Shown here one piece after another: positions 33,995-42,878 of a stretch of DNA of 64,000 bases. The position numbers and the translations under genes are program-made. This DNA comes from Lepiota brunneoincarnata (Eukaryota; Basidiomycota; Agaricomycetes; Agaricales; Agaricaceae), in assembly GCA_023014365.1 (NCBI GenBank), contig JAEBUN010000002.1:3844001-3908000 (forward strand), written 5' to 3'. Below the pieces are notes generated by a model that saw only the letters and a program-made list of their open reading frames with translations, made no database searches and was not told where the DNA came from. Each line of letters begins with the position of its first letter. Position 1 is the stretch's first letter.

Positions 33995-35761
33995 TTGGTC
34001 AGACGCACCGAAAGCGTTGATAGGTCATCCACACCTTTAAGTGTTGATTGGGATAACGCACCCGTAAGCGTTGTATACAGGTCATCCGCACCTTCAAGCG
34101 TCGATTGGGATAACGCACCCGCAAGCGTTGTTTATTCACCCTCACCTTCACCTTCGACTTCTTCCCTCTTCACCCTGTCTACAAACCGAAACGACCCCCT
34201 TGCCACCGACTACGAAGAATCCAACAGTTCTGACTGGTCAACAACCGACTCCGAACCCGACTTCACACCCCCTCCACCACGGACCCTAAAAAGAAAACAA
34301 AACCTATACCCCTCACTCGTTCACCCTCTGGTTCCGCACCGTACCCTACACAACCTACCGAGAGAGTTCAACGTCGAACAGAAGACCCAGGATACCCAGC
34401 ACCCCCAGCATCAGTTCTTCAATCCCTACCTAAACAACCACCACCTGAAAGAACTGCCACCTCTACCCGCTCAAAGCTCGGGGAGCCGATTCATAGAACA
34501 TCTACCCCATCCTCCGGTCCTCAACCCTCAACAAGTACAAGAACTAGCGACAACACTTCGCAACAGAAACCCCCAAGAACATTCTCACCCCTCGCATCAC
34601 CACTTGGATCACCGGTACACTCACCGCCTCGATCCAGTTCCCCTGTACAATCCGAATCATCCGAAGTTAGCCCCACTACCGGGTCTATTCACACTTCCGA
34701 CGAGGAATCCACAACCTCTGACATTAACAATATGGCCTCCTCCGCAAAAATTAACACACCCCCAACCTTTAATGGAGAGACCGACTACTTCCGCCTCTGG
34801 AAGGATGCAGTACAACTATACATCGATGCAAAGCCAGGAGCCTTTTCCGATGACAAGACCAAGATACAATTCGCCCTTTCATACATGTCCACCGGCCCCG
34901 CCGCAACATGGAGAGGAGCATTCTTGGAATCAAACAAAGAACTTGATGGAAGCCAGACCCTTCCGACATGGAAGAAATTTCTCGAAGGGCTCGATACATC
35001 CTTCGCCCCAAACAATGTCCCCGCCGATGCAATGGACAGAATCCGCCACCTCAAACAGAATGGACGATATATCGATGATTACATATCCCAGTTCCAGATA
35101 CTTGCCTACCAGGCCGACCTTGGAGATGGAGTGGCGGCGGTCAACTATTTCAAGAACGGGCTGGATCGCCCCGTCGCAATCAAGACAATTAGCCTCAATC
35201 CAGGAAACAAACTCAGCGACTGGTTCAAACAAGCTCGAACAGCATATCAAATACTACAAACTCAACGCGACTATATGCAAACTCGAGGAACTCCCTCGTT
35301 TCCAACGACTTCGCGCACTCGCCCATTTAAAGGGAAAAGAAATGCTTTTACGCGCCGTGTCCCACTGCCCTATCAAGCAACAGACCCTAACGCAATGGAT
35401 ATTGACCAACTCGCCGAAGCAGTCTACAACCTCGACTTTGAGGACGAGCCAGATCTACTCGCCGAGGAAGCTGATGAAGACGAGGAGACCGAAGAAGACA
35501 GACTCCACCAGTTGGTACAAGAACGCACCCGCGAAGCCCTCAATGCAATCCTCACGGACGCCCAAAGAAAGGATCTCAAAGAAAGGAGATGCTTCAACTG
35601 CCGCAAGACTGGACACTTCGCCCGCGAATGCCCCACCAAGAAGACAATATATCGCCGATCCGAATTACCCCGCAATTTGGATGCCAGAAACCGGTCAAAT
35701 GCGATATCCAGAAGAAGACAAGCAAGCTACAGGAAAAAGAACTCGCTATACAACATACTAG
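33995..35761 (+). CDS. Long open frame upstream of and overlapping gag (coding status uncertain)
   Basis: 588 codons. The first part (33995 to about 34700) holds a short direct repeat (SSAPSSVDWDNAPASVVY and a near copy before it) and Ser/Pro-rich sequence. From 34732 it overlaps gag in another frame and there looks like a composition-driven shadow: the strand is poor in T, so stops are rare in every frame. The upstream portion may be the real N-terminal gag extension or leader peptide. Not recognised as any domain. Confidence 0.35.
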   Translation: MVRRTESVDRSSTPLSVDWDNAPVSVVYRSSAPSSVDWDNAPASVVYSPSPSPSTSSLFTLSTNRNDPLATDYEESNSSDWSTTDSEPDFTPPPPRTLKRKQNLYPSLVHPLVPHRTLHNLPREFNVEQKTQDTQHPQHQFFNPYLNNHHLKELPPLPAQSSGSRFIEHLPHPPVLNPQQVQELATTLRNRNPQEHSHPSHHHLDHRYTHRLDPVPLYNPNHPKLAPLPGLFTLPTRNPQPLTLTIWPPPQKLTHPQPLMERPTTSASGRMQYNYTSMQSQEPFPMTRPRYNSPFHTCPPAPPQHGEEHSWNQTKNLMEARPFRHGRNFSKGSIHPSPQTMSPPMQWTESATSNRMDDISMITYPSSRYLPTRPTLEMEWRRSTISRTGWIAPSQSRQLASIQETNSATGSNKLEQHIKYYKLNATICKLEELPRFQRLRALAHLKGKEMLLRAVSHCPIKQQTLTQWILTNSPKQSTTSTLRTSQIYSPRKLMKTRRPKKTDSTSWYKNAPAKPSMQSSRTPKERISKKGDASTAARLDTSPANAPPRRQYIADPNYPAIWMPETGQMRYPEEDKQATGKRTRYTTY

Positions 35762-35856
35762 AAGATGCAACCGACGAAGAAGTCGAGGACATCTACGAAC
35801 ATTTTGCAAACGAATCCAACCACCCAGATGCCCCTCTGGTTAAGGATTTTGCCTAA
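34732..35856 (+). CDS. Gag (capsid/nucleocapsid) of the nested element
   Basis: 374 residues from the first ATG. A retrotransposon capsid region (TFNGETDYFRLWKDAVQLYI, YISQFQILAYQADLGDG, YFKNGLDRPVAIKTI) is followed by an acidic stretch and a CCHC zinc knuckle CFNCRKTGHFAREC near 35592-35633. It forms the virus-like particle and binds element RNA. The same frame is open, without ATG, back to a TGA at 34231, so the protein could be longer by a non-AUG start or by frameshift from the overlapping upstream frame. Pol follows in the -1 frame. Confidence 0.9.
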   Translation: MASSAKINTPPTFNGETDYFRLWKDAVQLYIDAKPGAFSDDKTKIQFALSYMSTGPAATWRGAFLESNKELDGSQTLPTWKKFLEGLDTSFAPNNVPADAMDRIRHLKQNGRYIDDYISQFQILAYQADLGDGVAAVNYFKNGLDRPVAIKTISLNPGNKLSDWFKQARTAYQILQTQRDYMQTRGTPSFPTTSRTRPFKGKRNAFTRRVPLPYQATDPNAMDIDQLAEAVYNLDFEDEPDLLAEEADEDEETEEDRLHQLVQERTREALNAILTDAQRKDLKERRCFNCRKTGHFARECPTKKTIYRRSELPRNLDARNRSNAISRRRQASYRKKNSLYNILEDATDEEVEDIYEHFANESNHPDAPLVKDFA

Positions 35857-38800
35857 GGAGACTAGCCACCACGTCTAGCCCTCCACAAAGACCTCCTTCC
35901 CTTTCCTATTCACAAAATGATATTAATGTTGTAAAGTTACAGGAATCGTCAGCACGCGTAATACATCTACCCTGTCGAATCCGAAAACACAAGTTCACTA
36001 AGGAAGGACCCGAAAGCGTGGAACTACTCGCCCTACTCGACTCAGGAGCAGCAGGAAACTTCATTGACCCCGGAATGGTCAAACAACATTCATTCAAAAC
36101 AACACCCCTCGATCGACCCATCGAAGTACGAAATGCCGATGGATCTGTTAACGAAAATGGAACAGCCACCCACTACACGACCCTCAACCTAACGGTTAAC
36201 GGGAAGAATATGGAGATCAAACCAAAAGTAGTCTCCCTCGGAAGCCCAAGACTCATCCTTGGATTCCCTTGGCTCGCAGAACACAACCCAGACATCGACT
36301 GGGATGCCAAGCAACTACGCTGGAGAAACGAACGTTGGGACAACACTATATTCCGAGAACTCATCCAATCCATGGAACCCGATTGGATCTACAACGACCA
36401 ACTCAACCACATCTCCACACTAGAACCCACAAGCTTCGAAGAAATCAACTTCAAAGCCTCCGCATCACAATTCCTCGCCGTACAACACGGAGAAAAGAAA
36501 AACGACGACCCAAGAAAAGTCGTACCCACGGAATTCCACGAATACCTCCCAGTATTTAGCAAGAAACAAGCCGAACGATTCCCCCCACAACGACCATGGG
36601 ATCACAAAATTGAACTCAAGGAATCATTCAAACCAATTGCCATGAAGTCCTACCGACTCTCCCTCAATGAAGAAAAGGAACTCGACACGTTCCTAGAAGA
36701 AAACCTTCAAAAGGGATACATTCGACCATCCGAATCGCCAATGGCGTCACCTTTCTTCTTCGTAGGAAAGAAAGACGGAAAACTACGCCCCTGTCAAGAC
36801 TACAGGTACCTCAACGAGCATACCGTTAAAAATGCATACAACCTCCCCCTCATCTCTCATATTCTCGACAAACTCCGAGGATCAAAGTACTTTACCAAAC
36901 TCGACGTACGAGCAGGATACAACAACATCCGCATACGCAAAGGAGATGAATGGAAAGGAGCCTTCAGGACACCCCGAGGATTATTCGAACCCACGGTTAT
37001 GTTCTTTGGAATGTGTAACTCCCCAGCAACATTCCAAACCATGATGGACTCATTATTCCGAAAACTCATCGACAATGGAGGAGTAATCGTTTACATGGAC
37101 GACATCCTCATTCACGCAAAAACAAAACAAGAACTCCGACGCCTCACAAGAGAAGTACTCAAGATACTCAAGGACAACGATCTATACCTCAAAACCGAGA
37201 AATGCGAATTCGAACGACAACGACTCGAATATCTAGGAGTTATTATCACTCCCGACTCAGTTTCGATGGACCCAGCAAAGCTCAAAGGCATCGCTGAATG
37301 GCCAACACCAACTACCCCGCGCGACGTACGAAAATTCATAGGATTTTGCAACTTCTATCGAAAATTCATACACCAATACGCCACATGGGCAAAACCTCTC
37401 AATGCCCTAATGTCCAAAACCAAGAAATTCGAATGGACAGAAGAATGCCAGAACGCCTTCGATACCCTCAAGAGAAAATTCCAAAGCGAACCGGTATTAA
37501 TGGTCCCTGACCGAGACAAACCCTTCGAAATCGAATGCGACGCATCACTATTTGCATCAGGAGCAGTCCTACTTCAACGCGACAACAATGGAGTTAAACA
37601 CCCAGTTGCATACTTCTCGAAAGGATTCTCACCAGCCGAACGCAATTATCATTGCTCCGAACAGGAACTCTTCGCCATTATCCGAGCACTCAAAGAATGG
37701 CGCCACCACATAGAAGGATCATCACACAAGACCATCGTATGGTCAGATCACGATAACCTTCGCCGCTGGAGAAAACCTGAAGACCTCAGCAGAAGACAAG
37801 CCCGATGGATTGCCTACATGCAACGATTCGACATCGAAATCCGACATATCCCTGGAAAGAAAAATGGACCAGCAGATGCCCTTTCCAGACGACCCGATCA
37901 TGAACCCAAGACAAGAGACAATAAACAGGTCGTTGCACTCCCTGACAAATTCTTCACCCCAGAACAGCCACAACATATCCATATTATCGACGAAAACACT
38001 AAAAAGGAAATAAAAGAGCTGTGGAAGAAAAAGAAACAGACCGACATCGCCCAAGAAGATGACTCAGGACACCCACGCGTTCAAGGAAAGCTATTTATAC
38101 CACAAGATTTACATCTCAGACGCCGCTTACTGCAAAGAGTACACGACTCACCTACCGCAGGACACCCTGGAATTGCAGAAACAACTAGAAAACTCCAGGA
38201 ATACGCCTACTGGCCCGGGATGCGATCATTTGTCAAGAACTACGTCAAAGGATGTGGTGCTTGCCAACAATACAAGATCAATCGCCACCCCCTAAAACCA
38301 CCGCTTCAACCTATCCCTGGACCCCGTTCTACCCGTCCATTCTCGAACATCTCGATGGATCTTATCACAGACCTACCCCCGGACGGACCCCATGATTCTA
38401 TACTGGTCGTGGTCGACCAGCTTACGAAGGGGATAATTCTAGAACCTACTGCGAAAACCGCCAATGCGGACAAGATCGCCGAAATTCTTATCGAACGGCT
38501 ATTCTCTAGATTTGGCCTTCCCGAGAAAGTTCTCAGTGATCGCGACCCCAGATTCGCTGCCAAATCCATGAAAGAATTCTACAAACAACTCGGAATCGAA
38601 CAAGCACTCTCTACCGCCTACCACCCCCAGACAGACGGACAAACAGAGCGATTCAATCAAGAAATAGAACTCTACCTTGGCATCTATTGCTCATCAAACC
38701 CGAACAAATGGGTAAAGGCACTCCCACTCCTGGAATATGTCCACAACTCGAAAACACACGCCGAACACCAACATACCCCATTTGAACTCCTCTATGGATC

Positions 38801-39512
38801 AAGCCCCAAAGGATTTCCGACCTCCGAGGAGCCAACGAACATTCCAGCAATAGGAGAGAAGTTTAAATACCTCGCCAAGATACGCCAAGAAGCCCAAGCT
38901 GCGCATGAACAAGCCAGACTAAAAATGGCTGCAAGATATAACCGGCCAGATATCAATCTAAAAGTTGGACAGAAGGTTTGGCTCGACAACCGCAACCTCC
39001 CAATTCAGTACGCCTCAAAGAAACTGGCCCAACGCCGAGAAGGTCCCTTCACCATAACAAGAAAACTCGGACCTGTAACCTATGAACTAAAATTACCCAT
39101 CAAATGGAAGATCCACAACAAGTTTCATGCGAGCCTCCTAATGCCTGCAGAAGAGAACGACACACATGGGGAATACAACACAGCCCCACCACCCGACCTC
39201 GTAAATGGAGAAGAAGAATACGAGGTCGAGTCAATACTGCGCCACAGAAAATTCCGGAACAAGTATCAATTCCTAGTCAGATGGAAAGGATACCTTCCCA
39301 CCGAGGATTCCTGGGAGCCAGAAGCAAACCTGGAGAACGCCAAGGAAGTCATTGAAGAATATAAAAAGGCCCACAAGCTAGACAACCCCACCAATGACCC
39401 AACCACCCAACACTCGAGCAACCACTCCAGACCTCCCAGAGCCAGACAACGATGGACGCCTTCTCATCCGGGAAAGAATCATATCCCTGGCGAACCGCGT
39501 CGAAGGAAATAG
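35844..39512 (+). CDS. Pol polyprotein of the nested chromovirus
   Basis: Open from 35844, with no frame break for more than 1200 codons. Order: aspartic protease LLALLDSGAAGNFID (from 36021), reverse transcriptase with DYRYLNEHTVKNAY, YFTKLDVRAGYNNI and the catalytic YMDD at 37092-37103, RNase H (FEIECDASLFASGAVLL, RHIPGKKNGPADALSRR), integrase (HHCC: HPGIAET..CGACQQYK; then SMDLITDLPP, VLSDRDPRF, QTDGQTERFNQE) and a chromodomain near 39219-39360 (EVESILRHRK, FLVRWKGYLPTEDSWEPEAN) that would bind histone marks and steer integration. The gag stop at 35854 lies 10 bases after this frame opens, so expression by -1 frameshift is expected. Confidence 0.95.
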   Translation, partial: GFCLRRLATTSSPPQRPPSLSYSQNDINVVKLQESSARVIHLPCRIRKHKFTKEGPESVELLALLDSGAAGNFIDPGMVKQHSFKTTPLDRPIEVRNADGSVNENGTATHYTTLNLTVNGKNMEIKPKVVSLGSPRLILGFPWLAEHNPDIDWDAKQLRWRNERWDNTIFRELIQSMEPDWIYNDQLNHISTLEPTSFEEINFKASASQFLAVQHGEKKNDDPRKVVPTEFHEYLPVFSKKQAERFPPQRPWDHKIELKESFKPIAMKSYRLSLNEEKELDTFLEENLQKGYIRPSESPMASPFFFVGKKDGKLRPCQDYRYLNEHTVKNAYNLPLISHILDKLRGSKYFTKLDVRAGYNNIRIRKGDEWKGAFRTPRGLFEPTVMFFGMCNSPATFQTMMDSLFRKLIDNGGVIVYMDDILIHAKTKQELRRLTREVLKILKDNDLYLKTEKCEFERQRLEYLGVIITPDSVSMDPAKLKGIAEWPTPTTPRDVRKFIGFCNFYRKFIHQYATWAKPLNALMSKTKKFEWTEECQNAFDTLKRKFQSEPVLMVPDRDKPFEIECDASLFASGAVLLQRDNNGVKHPVAYFSKGFSPAERNYHCSEQELFAIIRALKEWRHHIEGSSHKTIVWSDHDNLRRWRKPEDLSRRQARWIAYMQRFDIEIRHIPGKKNGPADALSRRPDHEPKTRDNKQVVALPDKFFTPEQPQHIHIIDENTKKEIKELWKKKKQTDIAQEDDSGHPRVQGKLFIPQDLHLRRRLLQRVHDSPTAGHPGIAETTRKLQEYAYWPGMRSFVKNYVKGCGACQQYKINRHPLKPPLQPIPGPRSTRPFSNISMDLITDLPPDGPHDSILVVVDQLTKGIILEPTAKTANADKIAEILIERLFSRFGLPEKVLSDRDPRFAAKSMKEFYKQLGIEQALSTAYHPQTDGQTERFNQEIELYLGIYCSSNPNKWVKALPLLEYVHNSKTHAEHQHTPFELLYGSSPKGFPTSEEPTNIPAIGEKFKYLAKIRQEAQAAHEQARLKMAARYNRPDINLKVGQKVWLDNRNLPIQYASKKLAQRREGPFTITRKLGPVTYELKLPIKWKIHNKFHASLLMPAEENDTHGEYNTAPPPDLVNGEEEYEVESILRHRKFRNKYQFLVRWKGYLPTEDSWEPEANLENAKEVIEEYKKAHKLDNPTNDPTTQHSSNHSRPPRARQRWTPSHPGKNHIPGEPRRRK

Positions 39513-40608
39513 CCAACCTAACCCTGCCACCAATACCATTGACGACCAACCAGACAGGACCAACAGTCCTTATATCATCCGGCATACCTTCCTTCCCTCC
39601 AACCAACCCGAGATACGATCCATCCTTTTACACGAAGTTCCCTTTCATATTACCGGAACCCGTCTTAAACGCAGTCCAGCGATGGTACCCCTGGTCGACA
39701 CCTGCTGGAAGACATTTACTGCTCTTCTGTATCACAAGCGCCTCGTCCACGACCGAGCAACAGAATTCGAAAAACTATGCGCCACTATTCTTTCTAGCGC
39801 AACAGAGGAACAGGACCGCAATACCATTTCTGCCATGCTATCAACCGCTCTCACCGAATTCCCGTTCGAGAGTCCGATCCCAAGCCCGAGCAATGGAAGC
39901 GGAAGTCAGGACCGCCCTATCCTACCTATCGGGACCACCACCCAACCTTCCAACCCTCCCATGGTGGATACGAGTAACCAACCATCAAGTGTTGTACAAG
40001 CTATATCTGCTTCTAATGACGCCCCCATCGGGACTACCACCACTCACTTATCCACCACCCGAACTCGCTGCAATTGCTGCCGTCGATTCGGCCATATCAA
40101 AGCAGGATGCCCGCGCTACCAATGTCGATATTGTCGAAAGATTGCCCCAGGCCATTACGAGAAGCACTGCGAGAGAAATCCTTACCAACATCAACCCGCA
40201 AGTATGGTACCTGGCCTGTATCGCCGCCCACGAGGAATACCAAGCAGAGCTCGATCCCTCACACGCGAAACCACAAACAACAATATTCGACACATTGTTG
40301 CAAGCACCGAGCAGCGCCCCGCTTCAGCCAGACCCCTCCGCACCCGAATTCAAAATGCCCCCGTCGTCATTCCGACCACCAACGCCACCACCACATCTGC
40401 TAGTGGAAGCCACCGACTTCCTGAATCGATCCTTCGGCACACCCGCCACCATTCACTCCAGAGAACCCATCGTCATCGACCTCACCCAAGACCCGCCATC
40501 CCCAGACCACCAAGCTACCGAAGCGACTCCCCAGAACCCGACCCATACTTCGACTGGGACCCCATCGCCGAATCAAATATTACAGGAGAGCCTGTCGGAC
40601 TATACTGA
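39394..40608 (+). CDS. Third ORF, frame 1: double zinc-knuckle protein
   Basis: 404 codons starting inside the pol 3' end in a different frame. A helical middle (KLCATILSSATEEQDRNTIS) is followed by two zinc knuckles near 40068-40170: CNCCRRFGHIKAGC (CX2CX4HX4C) and CRYCRKIAPGHYEKHC (a CX2CX6HX4C variant). These suggest nucleic-acid binding. After about 40200 the sequence becomes Arg/His/Pro-rich and less protein-like. It overlaps the frame at 39452-41023 over its whole length after the first 58 bp. One of the two may take over from the other, or both are used. Confidence 0.55.
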   Translation: MTQPPNTRATTPDLPEPDNDGRLLIRERIISLANRVEGNSQPNPATNTIDDQPDRTNSPYIIRHTFLPSNQPEIRSILLHEVPFHITGTRLKRSPAMVPLVDTCWKTFTALLYHKRLVHDRATEFEKLCATILSSATEEQDRNTISAMLSTALTEFPFESPIPSPSNGSGSQDRPILPIGTTTQPSNPPMVDTSNQPSSVVQAISASNDAPIGTTTTHLSTTRTRCNCCRRFGHIKAGCPRYQCRYCRKIAPGHYEKHCERNPYQHQPASMVPGLYRRPRGIPSRARSLTRETTNNNIRHIVASTEQRPASARPLRTRIQNAPVVIPTTNATTTSASGSHRLPESILRHTRHHSLQRTHRHRPHPRPAIPRPPSYRSDSPEPDPYFDWDPIAESNITGEPVGLY

Positions 40609-41023
40609 GGATATGTCTGATGAGGACATCAGACCTTACGAAGGGGATAATGTTATGAACAGTCCAGACCGGGAGGAACAAGAATTACTGTTCGACTTTA
40701 CAAGATGGGTACAGGAGACTACAGACCAACTACGGGCACAAGAACACGAAGACGAGGAAGGGGAATACTACACCGCCATGCAGGACCTGGCGAGAGAAGC
40801 AGGAATGGAGATAACCTTGGAGGATATATTGGAATACCCCGAGGACGAGGAAGATAACCATGGATCAACCGATCCAACATCCGATACGGATGGAAGCACC
40901 GAGAGAATGGAGAGCGAGAATGGAGAAGACTCCATGGAGATGCAATCGGGAGAAGGAGATTATGAGTCAGAGGAAAGCGATGGAACATCGCACAGCAGTA
41001 GCGAGAGTACTGACTCATTGTAA
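39452..41023 (+). CDS. Third ORF, frame 2: acidic protein reading into the 3' LTR
   Basis: 523 codons. The first part (LTLPPIPLTTNQTGP, NAVQRWYPWSTP) and the middle (NPQVWYLACIAAHEEYQAEL) read like protein. Near 40465 is EPIVIDLTQD, which matches the hydrophobic-plus-acidic form of SUMO-interacting motifs. The last 124 codons lie inside the 3' LTR and are very acidic (EDEEGEY, LEYPEDEEDN, SGEGDYESEESDG), ending at 41023. Because the LTR is copied, the same tail exists at 33107-33478. An aataaa follows the stop at 41029. No homologous family can be named from sequence alone. Confidence 0.55.
   Translation: MDAFSSGKESYPWRTASKEIANLTLPPIPLTTNQTGPTVLISSGIPSFPPTNPRYDPSFYTKFPFILPEPVLNAVQRWYPWSTPAGRHLLLFCITSASSTTEQQNSKNYAPLFFLAQQRNRTAIPFLPCYQPLSPNSRSRVRSQARAMEAEVRTALSYLSGPPPNLPTLPWWIRVTNHQVLYKLYLLLMTPPSGLPPLTYPPPELAAIAAVDSAISKQDARATNVDIVERLPQAITRSTAREILTNINPQVWYLACIAAHEEYQAELDPSHAKPQTTIFDTLLQAPSSAPLQPDPSAPEFKMPPSSFRPPTPPPHLLVEATDFLNRSFGTPATIHSREPIVIDLTQDPPSPDHQATEATPQNPTHTSTGTPSPNQILQESLSDYTEDMSDEDIRPYEGDNVMNSPDREEQELLFDFTRWVQETTDQLRAQEHEDEEGEYYTAMQDLAREAGMEITLEDILEYPEDEEDNHGSTDPTSDTDGSTERMESENGEDSMEMQSGEGDYESEESDGTSHSSSESTDSL
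40639..40650 (+). other. Polypurine tract of the nested element
   Basis: The run cgaaggggataa ends at the 3' LTR boundary, the usual place for the plus-strand primer. Confidence 0.55.
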
Positions 41024-41349
41024 TATAAATAAACGCTAGGATGCCATCAGCTAGGATGTGCATCATGGTCAGGACTGCGCACGACCAGTAGAACAGCCAA
41101 GTAACCTATAACGAGTATATAGCATCTCATAGGTATATAAGGCCTGTACAAGTAGAGATTAAAGCCTCAAGCTTTAATCTTGTTAACAGCGGTCGTTTAC
41201 CTCTCTGCCTTAACTTGGCGTCTTCCCTCGTTATCTCATTGAGCGCGATCCACTAAGCTCTATAAGGCCAACCGTCTCGGACACCTCGTAGAGTGATTGA
41301 AGGCCGTCTCCAGTTATCCTCGGATACAGAAGGAGCACGGATCATAACA
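40651..41349 (+). repeat. 3' LTR of the nested element
   Basis: 699 bp, by eye the same base for base as the 5' LTR. It contains the coding tail and stop (41021-41023) of the frame-2 third ORF. Confidence 0.93.
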
Positions 41350-42068
41350 AGCCACATGGCTCGCGTCAGGAATTCTCAGTAATACTTCCCAAACTGAATT
41401 CGGTCTTTCATGGGCATAGTGGCATTTTGTTCTACAAAGACTTCGAGGTCGGTCACATTATACTTTGCATCGTCTTCTGCTCCTGGGTACATGGCTGTGA
41501 TCTCTCCTTTGAAGCGGACCCAGTCAGCTCCAGTGGCAGATGGACGGCTAGTCCAGGCATCATATTCTCGGCTGTCCAGGTAGCGAAGGGTGTGGAGGAT
41601 TTGTTCACGATCAGTAAGTCCACATTCTCGGCCTAGCATTTCTATCTCATCGAAGAACCTTTTTAGAGACCTAGGGTGTCCATCAAATTTAGGGGCATTT
41701 CGGTCAAAGCGAGATGGCATGTGGCGAAACTGTAGTTGCTGATGGAAGGGGAATGGTTGCTGATTAGGGGGTTGGGCATGTGGACCGGCTTGACCAGGAA
41801 ATTGGGCTGGTCCGAATCCAGGGGGGGGCTGACCTTGCGGAATGGGGAAATGCCGAGCTCCGTATCTGGGTGGGTTCCCTTGCTGCTGCTGTTCATTATT
41901 GTCATTGAGGTCAAGTCCTAGGTCTACCTCTGCTCCTATATCGGCCATTACAAGTTCGAGATGAAAAGAAGAATCTGAAGGGGAAATAGAGCTGGAATTG
42001 AATGAGAAGAATTCGCTGGCAGTTGCTAGAGTTTTGAGGGATAGGTTGTGGGGATTGTGAAGGGACAA
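41350..42068 (-). pseudogene. Gag N-terminal part of the outer element
   Basis: Read downwards from 42068 or a later ATG (MADIGAEVDLGLDLND). Gln/Pro-rich N-terminus, then a capsid-like region (FDGHPRSLKRFFDEIEML, ILHTLRYLDSREYDAW, KGEITAMYPGAEDDAKYN). A TGA at 41376-41378 (from CGA) interrupts it; the frame continues across the nested insertion into 33100. Confidence 0.85.
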
Positions 42069-42125
42069 TATGACTTCTTGGGCAAGATTTCGGGATATGC
42101 TGGTCCACTAGGTAGGTTTTGAAGC

Positions 42126-42143
42126 CCCTTGCGGTGGGCTCCA
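42126..42143 (-). other. Putative tRNA primer-binding site of the outer element
   Basis: Two bases inside the 5' LTR (element orientation) is TGGAGCCCACCGCAAGGG; TGG at this place is complementary to a tRNA CCA end. The tRNA cannot be named from here. Confidence 0.45.
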
Positions 42144-42145
42144 GT

Positions 42146-42878
42146 TGAAGAGGGTCAGACTCTCCTACAAGGCAATCGTGTCGGTACGGAAACAGCTACG
42201 TGAAGCAAGCCGAAACAAGCCGAGACCGAAGCGAGAACAAACGAAACACAATGAAACAAGGCGTGAGCGTGATCGGCGAAACGATCACTGGGCTTCAAAA
42301 ACCTCGGGAAAGTGTTATAAGGGTTGGAGAAGTAGAGGACGAGATAAGGAGGTGAATTCCGGGTCTATAGTTGACTGGAGAACTCGTCTCCGAGGTTCCT
42401 ACTTTATATACACGAAAACTATGAGTACTTAAGTTTTTCCTACACCGAAACGGCAAGAAAAATGTCGGCTACTGAAGCTAGGTCATATCTGGGATATAAG
42501 AGACGTGAAACAGGAGAATAGTGAAGTTTTTCTCGACTACGCTAGCCAAAGATTAGGGAACAGGAAACGATAGGATAAAAGCAGTGATATGCGAAGCACA
42601 GAGAAAACTAAAAGAGGGAGGAAATTTACTCTACGATCGAGCTCGTGAAATGGAATGGAGAAATGAATAGGAAAATTTGTCTGCCCTTGAACACATGCAG
42701 CTATTGACGGGACGGATACGCCGACGAATGATAGCTGTCCCTTTTTGCGCGAGCGCTCCGAAAGTCATGATCCGGGGTTCGGGTTCCGAGTTCGACTCCG
42801 TTCCGAGTTCGGCTTCCGAAACTACTAGAGGTGGCATGGGGCAGCCGTTGCGCATGCAGCCGCATGCCAACCTCTACA
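42146..42878 (-). repeat. 5' LTR of the outer element
   Basis: 733 bp, aligns without gaps to 26780-27512 with 12 transitions. In element orientation this is the promoter-bearing copy. Confidence 0.92.

Larger units (their letters stand above)
33106..41349 (+). mobile_element. Nested chromodomain Ty3 (chromovirus) LTR retrotransposon, 8244 bp
   Basis: Bounded by 699-bp LTRs (33106-33804 and 40651-41349) that read as identical, each starting TGTTATGA and ending TCATAACA. A 5-bp duplication agcca (33101-33105 and 41350-41354) flanks it. It splits the gag of the outer element; joining the two sides minus one TSD copy restores that frame. It encodes gag and pol with a C-terminal chromodomain, plus two further long frames. 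Identical LTRs and open frames point to recent insertion and possible activity. Confidence 0.96.
26780..42878 (-). mobile_element. Outer Ty3-type LTR retrotransposon (16.1 kb including nested element)
   Basis: Two 733-bp direct repeats (26780-27512 and 42146-42878), each starting TG and ending CA, bound an internal region with gag, protease, RT, RNase H and integrase on the minus strand. The 4-bp duplication cccc (26776-26779, 42879-42882) flanks it; removing the element restores a match with the F-box-like paralogue at 17800-17830. Without the nested insertion and its TSD the element is about 7.85 kb. The LTRs differ at 12 positions, all transitions. The protein-coding frame has four in-frame TGA codons but no frameshift. 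Confidence 0.93.

Noticed and set aside
34732..35761. 588-codon frame as a second gene throughout its overlap with gag
   Set aside because: In the overlap it has no domain and the strand's low T content makes chance open frames likely; only its upstream part is kept as possible.
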